From Paenibacillus marchantiophytorum (GTDB lineage Bacteria; Bacillota; Bacilli; Paenibacillales; NBRC-103111), in NCBI RefSeq assembly GCF_014640555.1, contig NZ_BMHE01000009.1, positions 157,699 through 221,698 of the forward strand: 64,000 nucleotides of DNA, read 5' to 3'. Position numbers and translations under genes: made by a program. Shown here piece after piece: positions 59,886 through 64,000 of this stretch. The notes below the pieces were generated by a model. The model made no database searches. It was given only the letters and a program-made list of their open reading frames with translations, and was not told the origin of the DNA. Each line of letters begins with the position of its first letter. Position 1 is the stretch's first letter.

Positions 59886-59939
59886 ATACTGAAGTGTTTT
59901 GTTGCGTATCGCTCAACTATCGTTTCTACGTTAGTTAAA
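59886..59939 (-). repeat. Cassette-type repeat, copy D (right half)
   Basis: Holds the 42-base block identical to 56235-56276, then ACGTTAGTTAAAT. The GNAT stop codon directly follows. Confidence 0.8.
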
Positions 59940-60344
59940 TCATATCAGCTCTGAAATAAACATTGGTGTGGCTCCATCCTCTGTATTAAAGCCAAATTTA
60001 TTGTAGAAATCCACTGCATGAGGATAAGAAATTAATACTTTTGTTTTACACCCTTTATATCTATCAAGCATCATATTCATTAATTCCTTACCTATACCTT
60101 TACTCTGATAACTCGGATTAATAAGCATATAATGAAAATATACCGTTAAAACACCATCCGACAAAGCATTTATTAAACCGACAAGCTTCCCTCCTTCCCA
60201 AGCTGTAACAATTGAATGAGACCCTCTTATTGCTTGTAAAAGCTCATTTGGATACTTGCCAGACTCCCATTCTACCGAAAGGAATAACTCTTGGAGTGCA
60301 TCCTTAGTGATATCCTCTATGCTTGAAGCGTAATAAATACTCAT
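59940..60344 (-). CDS. GNAT-family N-acetyltransferase
   Basis: 134 residues. Motif A (YMLINPSYQSKGIGKELMNMM, about 72-92) and motif B (HAVDFYNKFGFN, about 109-120) are clear. GAAAGGAAG lies ten bases before the ATG. Substrate unknown. AT-rich coding; the stop codon abuts repeat D. Confidence 0.88.
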   Translation of the reverse strand: MSIYYASSIEDITKDALQELFLSVEWESGKYPNELLQAIRGSHSIVTAWEGGKLVGLINALSDGVLTVYFHYMLINPSYQSKGIGKELMNMMLDRYKGCKTKVLISYPHAVDFYNKFGFNTEDGATPMFISELI

Positions 60345-60504
60345 CCCTATAACTTCCTTTCATACTATCTACGGCTCCTATATTACCATTAAAAATATGT
60401 ACAGAATATGGATTGACTGAAGAAGCATTTGTATTCATTTACATAGAGAATTCATAAAAACACCTCTCTTGCTTAAACATACTAATCCTGAGAGCTTATA
60501 GCGT

Positions 60505-60597
60505 TAAACTTCCCAATAGCATAATAGCAAAAGGAGCAACTGCCGCGGCAAACTGCTCCAGAATTGTTTGAACTAACGTTTATCGTTAGTTGAATAG
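60505..60597 (-). repeat. Cassette-type repeat, copy E
   Basis: ACTTCCCAATAGCATAATAG, hairpin GGAGCAACTGCC/GGCAAACTGCTCC, TTGAACTAACGTTTATCGTT, AGTTGAAT. 60345-60504 shows nothing recognisable. Confidence 0.85.
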
Positions 60598-60606
60598 CGG
60601 ACTTTG

Positions 60607-60780
60607 TTATCTATTACTTCGAATTGACCCAAATATTTTTATTATTATTCTTGAAAAACCTTGAAAGAAGTCACTTATATATTTGACTAGGAATCCTACC
60701 AACTTAAAGAATAGTGAAATTGCTATTATAAACACAAACAGTTTTAAACCAGTTTCTATAAATTCTATTGTAGGAGTCAT
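60607..60780 (-). CDS. Small membrane protein (57 residues)
   Basis: Begins MTPTIEFIETGLKLFVF, one or two hydrophobic segments (about 12-34), a basic Ile-rich tail. AGAGGTG lies three bases before the ATG, rather close. No family recognised. It fills the space between repeats E and F exactly like the other genes of the array, which supports it as a real cassette gene. Confidence 0.55.
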   Translation of the reverse strand: MTPTIEFIETGLKLFVFIIAISLFFKLVGFLVKYISDFFQGFSRIIIKIFGSIRSNR

Positions 60781-60827
60781 AAGCACCTCTGCCTAACAAA
60801 GATAACAATAATATACCACATATTGGA

Positions 60828-60916
60828 ACTATACTGCCCAATAGCTTAATGACAAAAGGAGCCGCGAAAGCTGCTCCTTTTGTCATTAACTATCGTTATC
60901 CGTTACTTTAACTAGG
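60828..60916 (-). repeat. Cassette-type repeat, copy F
   Basis: ACTGCCCAATAGCTTAATGA, perfect hairpin AAAAGGAGC/GCTCCTTTT, AACTATCGTTATCCGTTACT, TTAAC. A further right-half copy TTGAACAAACGATTTTCCTA with GTTGAAC lies at 60947-60975. Confidence 0.85.
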
Positions 60917-60986
60917 CTTCCCATTCATGCTGGCAGCCTCGTCCTGATTTCTTATTGAACAAACGATTTTCCTAGTTGAACGATAC

Positions 60987-61478
60987 TTAGACAATATCAC
61001 TAACTATATATTTTATTCCACGACGTTCATCCCATTGGCGGTGAAGTTCCTGCGAACGGATAGCCAAGTCCTTATAAGGCATTGATATAACAGAGATTTT
61101 ATCGAATTTATGTCTAAAGTGATTTCCCTTCTTCATGATTCTCATAGCCCCCAAGTAATCGTCACTTAATGCCCAGACAGCTTTAGAGATATCGGCTAAA
61201 ATTAATGCCCCTGAACACATTGGACAGGGTTCTACTGTAGAATATAAGGTGCATTTATTTTTATAAGTAGGGTCTAACAATTTCTCCCCAGCCTGTCTTA
61301 TTACATCAATTTCTGCATGGCACGTGGGGTCATTATTAGTGAAAATTCTATTTCTCCCTTTGCTTAAAATATTACCATCTGGATCAACCAATACCGCACC
61401 TATTGGTACTGATCCCTCTCTAAAGGCTATCTCAGCCTCTTCTAAAGCAATCTCAAGGAAATATCGATCTATATCCAT
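60987..61478 (-). CDS. Nucleoside/nucleobase deaminase, CMP/dCMP deaminase fold
   Basis: 163-residue zinc hydrolase with the deaminase signature CHAEIDVIRQAG (zinc His and catalytic Glu, about 55-66) and PCPMCSGAL (zinc Cys pair, about 88-96). Closest to guanine/cytosine deaminase and TadA-type small enzymes; the substrate cannot be fixed. Length fits a free-base deaminase. GGGGGAG lies nine bases before the ATG. Confidence 0.9.
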   Translation of the reverse strand: MDIDRYFLEIALEEAEIAFREGSVPIGAVLVDPDGNILSKGRNRIFTNNDPTCHAEIDVIRQAGEKLLDPTYKNKCTLYSTVEPCPMCSGALILADISKAVWALSDDYLGAMRIMKKGNHFRHKFDKISVISMPYKDLAIRSQELHRQWDERRGIKYIVSDIV

Positions 61479-61546
61479 AGCTACTAACTCCCCCTTACGG
61501 TATTTATCATATTAATTCGGCAATATAGAAGTTATACCTTCCTCTG

Positions 61547-61620
61547 TTAACTGCCCCTTTACTTCAATGAAACAAGGGACAGCTGCCGGCTGCGGCGATC
61601 TGTCCCTTGTTTTGCACTTA
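61547..61620 (-). repeat. Cassette-type repeat, copy G
   Basis: ACTGCCCCTTTACTTCAATG, hairpin AACAAGGGACAG/CTGTCCCTTGTT with CTGCCGGCTGCGGCG in the loop; the right half is poorly kept (TATAGTTCACC). Confidence 0.8.
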
Positions 61621-61624
61621 TAGT

Positions 61625-62149
61625 TCACCTTAAGTTTAAAAGTCGCAATCTTAAAATCATTAAGTCTTCATCGAAATACTGTTCATCAAACTTTAAAGCA
61701 TCTGGTTCTTTACCGTAAACTTCAAACCCCAGCGAGACATATAAGCGTTTTGCTGATTTGTTATTAGACACAACCGTCAAATGAATCTGTTCCAACCCTT
61801 CACATTCTTTTGTTGCTCTTTCAATCAAGGCTAATAGAAGGGCTTTACCTACCCCCCGCCCTCGAAATTGAGGCTCTACGTACATACCGTAAATGTTTCC
61901 TTTATGTGCCGTCTTAAGCCTGTTCTCACGTGAAAAATTGACAATGCCAACTAATGTGTTACTGTCGTCAAAACATCCCAATGTAAATTGATCTTTTGTA
62001 TGGTGTATCCTTTCTATAATGTGCCCCAGTGGTTTAGTTTCTTCTTGCTCATACGTTGATCCAAATGCATTGGGGTCATTTTTTAATGCACGCAACCTTA
62101 CTTCTCTATACACTTGGGCATCAGAGTCATTCAATAGACGAATGTTCAT
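61625..62149 (-). CDS. GNAT-family N-acetyltransferase
   Basis: 174 residues. Motif A (VEPQFRGRGVGKALLLALIE, about 92-111) and motif B (NKSAKRLYVSLGFEVYGKEP, about 129-148). NEQYF-type tail. GGAAG lies five bases before the ATG. Second GNAT in the array. Confidence 0.9.
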   Translation of the reverse strand: MNIRLLNDSDAQVYREVRLRALKNDPNAFGSTYEQEETKPLGHIIERIHHTKDQFTLGCFDDSNTLVGIVNFSRENRLKTAHKGNIYGMYVEPQFRGRGVGKALLLALIERATKECEGLEQIHLTVVSNNKSAKRLYVSLGFEVYGKEPDALKFDEQYFDEDLMILRLRLLNLR

Positions 62150-62206
62150 TAGTCACTTCCGATCATTTATCAAATTGTTCAAAATAAAACTTGCGGATTG
62201 AAGTAA

Positions 62207-62288
62207 ACTGCCAGTCAGCGGAGTAAAGGGCTACTACACGGCAGTCCTTCAGATGTTTAACTATCGTTTCGCGTTAGCGAAATAACCA
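62207..62288 (-). repeat. Cassette-type repeat, copy H
   Basis: ACTGCCAGTCAGCGGAGTAA, hairpin AAGGGCTACT/GGCAGTCCTT, TTTAACTATCGTTTCGCGTT, AGCGAAATAAC. Confidence 0.75.
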
Positions 62289-62339
62289 TAACTACTTACT
62301 TATGTTAGGGTCCGCACTTTTGTAGTTATTGATTTTGTC

Positions 62340-62642
62340 TCATACTTTTCCATTGTAGTAATTTTCCATATTCATTATCCATATTTCAAAAACTATAAAA
62401 TAAATAGCAATTGTTATAATAGAAACCTTTATACTAAACTTTGAGACCACACTATAGAGCATGAAAACAAAGAAGAAAACGATTAGTGGCAAAACTAAGT
62501 GATATAAAATTAACTCTTTCAAATTTATCATAACTGGGGGGTCAGAACCCTCACCAAAAATAGAATATTCCAGAATCATCGTATCGACTAATCCATAAAA
62601 TATAGTTAGAAACAGAACTGGAACCGACTTAATTATATACTT
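62340..62642 (-). CDS. Small membrane protein (100 residues)
   Basis: Three hydrophobic segments (about 5-24, 46-66, 73-92). GGTGGG lies seven bases before a TTG at 62642, which is preferred over the TTG at 62660 inside that site. No family recognised. Between repeats H and I. Confidence 0.6.
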   Translation of the reverse strand, partial: KYIIKSVPVLFLTIFYGLVDTMILEYSIFGEGSDPPVMINLKELILYHLVLPLIVFFFVFMLYSVVSKFSIKVSIITIAIYFIVFEIWIMNMENYYNGKV

Positions 62643-62686
62643 CAAAGTTATCCCACCCAATTTAGCTGATCTTCAACCCGCATTAA

Positions 62687-62754
62687 TTGCCCTTTAACAA
62701 ACTACTCCATGAAATGAATTTAATAACTTCAATTAACGTTCGCCGTTAGTTTAA
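62687..62754 (-). repeat. Cassette-type repeat, copy I
   Basis: ATTGCCCTTTAACAAACTAC, no strong hairpin, AATTAACGTTCGCCGTTAGT, TTAAT. It touches the stop codon of the nucleotidyltransferase gene. Confidence 0.7.
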
Positions 62755-63549
62755 TCATAGTTGGTTTAAGCAGTTCGAAGTATCGTCACGAGACAAGAGC
62801 CTTGTACGATGAACCATCCAGAAGCTTTTTACAGTGTTTAAAAATGCGAAACCCTCTTCAATTAGCAGCAATGCCTTTTCCGGTGATTGCTCCTGAGGAT
62901 AGTAAGATTGTACCGAACGAAAGAAGGATCCCAATATGCTTCCTACTTGGGGTTCATTGGCGAGCAGTAAGACAGCGTCATGTTTTTTCAAATTCCATAT
63001 ACGAATCCCATCACAATGAATTACAGTCAGAAATTGAAAGACCACAGGCCATACAACCGTGCACATTAACCTTGCGCAACGTTCAATCCGATCTTCCCCA
63101 TGGTCCAATAATTGATGCGGATGAAATGCGACTTCTGGCTTTAGTCTGTCCAGTGAGGCTACAGCATCCTGTAAAATTTGATCGTTTGTTGCTTCTAGCT
63201 CCAATAATTGCCCAGCTAAAAGTTGATAACTACCAGGAATCGGTGGTAAAAATTTATTAGTCTTTGGCGTAATAACGCTGAATTGAATATAACGGAACGG
63301 ATGGACGTTTATTTCGGATAATGCTTTGTGAAGACTAATACAGGTTTCAGCAGGTATCGTTCCTAATTCATTAAGACCAGTATCATCCACGTAAAGTACG
63401 TAATCGATGTCACTACTACCAGGAACAACACCGCCTTTAATAGCCGACCCCTGAACTATCAATCCTCTAAAAGAAGAGTTAATATGCTTTAAAACGATAT
63501 CACGCACAGTTAAATTGATTCGTTGAGCAGCAGATTGAATGGACTCCAT
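62755..63549 (-). CDS. Nucleotidyltransferase-domain protein
   Basis: 264 residues. N-terminal NTP-transferase core with GLIVQGSAIKGGVVPGSSDIDYVLYVDD (GS and DxD metal ligands, about 35-62), as in aminoglycoside nucleotidyltransferases and MNT-type toxins/antitoxins; C-terminal half is helical. The GTG at 63561 lies inside the GAGGTGA site, so the ATG at 63549 is preferred. Substrate unknown. Confidence 0.8.
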   Translation of the reverse strand: MESIQSAAQRINLTVRDIVLKHINSSFRGLIVQGSAIKGGVVPGSSDIDYVLYVDDTGLNELGTIPAETCISLHKALSEINVHPFRYIQFSVITPKTNKFLPPIPGSYQLLAGQLLELEATNDQILQDAVASLDRLKPEVAFHPHQLLDHGEDRIERCARLMCTVVWPVVFQFLTVIHCDGIRIWNLKKHDAVLLLANEPQVGSILGSFFRSVQSYYPQEQSPEKALLLIEEGFAFLNTVKSFWMVHRTRLLSRDDTSNCLNQL

Positions 63550-63629
63550 TAATGTAATCACCTCATATTTACATATAGAAATTACGCAATCATCTCAAAT
63601 CGTAACTATGTTGTCAATCTTTTTTTAGG

Positions 63630-63704
63630 TGAGCAAAAGGCTGCCGATCGTGCCGGCAGCCTCCCGTTGATGTGTATTGAACAAACGTCTCCCGTTAGTG
63701 TAGT
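63630..63704 (-). repeat. Cassette-type repeat, copy J
   Basis: Hairpin AGGCTGCC/GGCAGCCT around GATCGTGCC, then TTGAACAAACGTCTCCCGTT and AGTGTAGT. Left half not preserved. Confidence 0.75.
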
Positions 63705-63716
63705 CCTTTATCCTGC

Positions 63717-63770
63717 GGTAGCCGATTCGAAATTTATTGAGCTATCGTTCTTACGTTAGTGTACTAACTT
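63717..63770 (-). repeat. Cassette-type repeat, copy K (right half)
   Basis: TTGAGCTATCGTTCTTACGT followed by TAGTGTACTAAC, just before the stop of the last gene. Confidence 0.65.
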
Positions 63771-63785
63771 AGGCTGAACTATTTA

Positions 63786-64000
63786 TCATTTAAAACCCGC
63801 ACGTTGTAGTATCTCTCTGACAAAGTCGCCTTTGGCATTCGTGTAAGCCAAACGGTCGTTCTGGTATCGTTGTGCAAGTTCCACCTTTAAGTCACCATAT
63901 TGTTTAGCATCCTCTGGATGGCTTCTTAAATAGTCTCGAAATAGGATATGACGCTTATACTCTACGTTATCCAGGGTGCAGACATATAGATGATGCCAAG
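63786..64000 (-). CDS. GrpB/UPF0157 family protein (3' part)
   Basis: The last 71 residues are visible; the start lies beyond the right edge. HHLYVCTLDNVEYKRHILFR, DYLRSHPEDAKQYGDLKVEL and YTNAKGDFVREILQRAGFK are typical of the C-terminal half of the GrpB family, a nucleotidyltransferase-like fold of unknown activity. Same orientation as the other array genes and preceded on the 3' side by repeat K. Confidence 0.8.
   Translation of the reverse strand, partial: WHHLYVCTLDNVEYKRHILFRDYLRSHPEDAKQYGDLKVELAQRYQNDRLAYTNAKGDFVREILQRAGFK

Noticed and set aside
60704..60886. 60-residue frame on the minus strand
   Set aside because: Starts inside the hairpin of repeat F and overlaps the better-supported 57-residue gene in another frame.
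56235..64000. Classical integron with attC sites
   Set aside because: Architecture is similar, but the repeat ends do not fit RYYYAAC/GTTRRRY and no IntI gene or attI site is visible.

Overview
The window looks like chromosomal DNA of an endospore-forming Bacillota, most probably a Paenibacillus or close relative. Two clusters of GerA/GerB/GerC spore-germinant receptor genes, an alpha/beta-type small acid-soluble spore protein, MsmX-type sugar ABC importers without their own ATPase, YesM/YesN-type regulators and strong AGGAGG ribosome sites all point that way. No rRNA or tRNA gene was recognised.

Layout. 1-4198: a germinant receptor operon (gerA cut by the window edge, gerB, gerC, a small membrane protein, a second gerB). 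4220-7405: nagB, then the threonine-degradation pair kbl and tdh, divergent from an XRE/cupin regulator, with a long inverted repeat in the shared promoter region. 8192-10582: an EmrA/EmrB-like drug exporter. 11116-24289: a polysaccharide-utilisation locus (alpha/beta hydrolase, two LplB/YtcP-type permeases, solute-binding lipoprotein, AraC-type transmembrane regulator, 2000-residue secreted heparinase-like lyase). A shared motif near the promoters of the binding protein, the lyase and probably the hydrolase suggests one regulon. 24607-28627: CBS-domain protein, 7TM histidine kinase, SASP and an ATP-dependent DNA ligase. 29644-32596: a two-component pair whose response regulator carries a BTAD domain. 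32835-36882: a second germinant receptor operon (A, C, small protein, B). 37023-38659: an AT-rich patch with a frameshifted gene, a GNAT acetyltransferase and an unknown. 38716-41199: a LysM-GMC oxidoreductase and a PhyH dioxygenase. 41302-47444: a second sugar ABC importer with its YesM/YesN pair and two cre-like sites.

47610-50264 is a decaying locus. A YesM-like kinase, a YesN-like regulator and a family 8 polysaccharide lyase have each lost large parts, and the remnants are joined. 50757-53871 holds a YbjQ-family gene and an OmpR-type two-component system. 53973-56016 is a MarR-controlled group (NmrA-like protein, membrane protein, MarR).

From about 56.2 kb to the right edge the DNA is AT-rich and organised like a cassette array. 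Small accessory genes (GNATs, nucleoside deaminase, nucleotidyltransferase, phosphotransferase-like, GrpB-like, short membrane proteins), nearly all on the minus strand, are separated by about a dozen copies of a two-part repeat with a GC-rich hairpin in the middle. The repeat's right half ends at or close to the 3' end of most of the genes. No recombinase gene is visible. This is the most interesting structure in the window.

Two other repeat families stand out. A roughly 213-bp unit built from alternating copies of an AGCGGATCGTAGTTCCC-type motif is tandemly repeated at 28.7-29.5 kb, with relatives at 10.6 and 50.5 kb. A GGGGTAGCC-type minisatellite lies at 10.83 kb.
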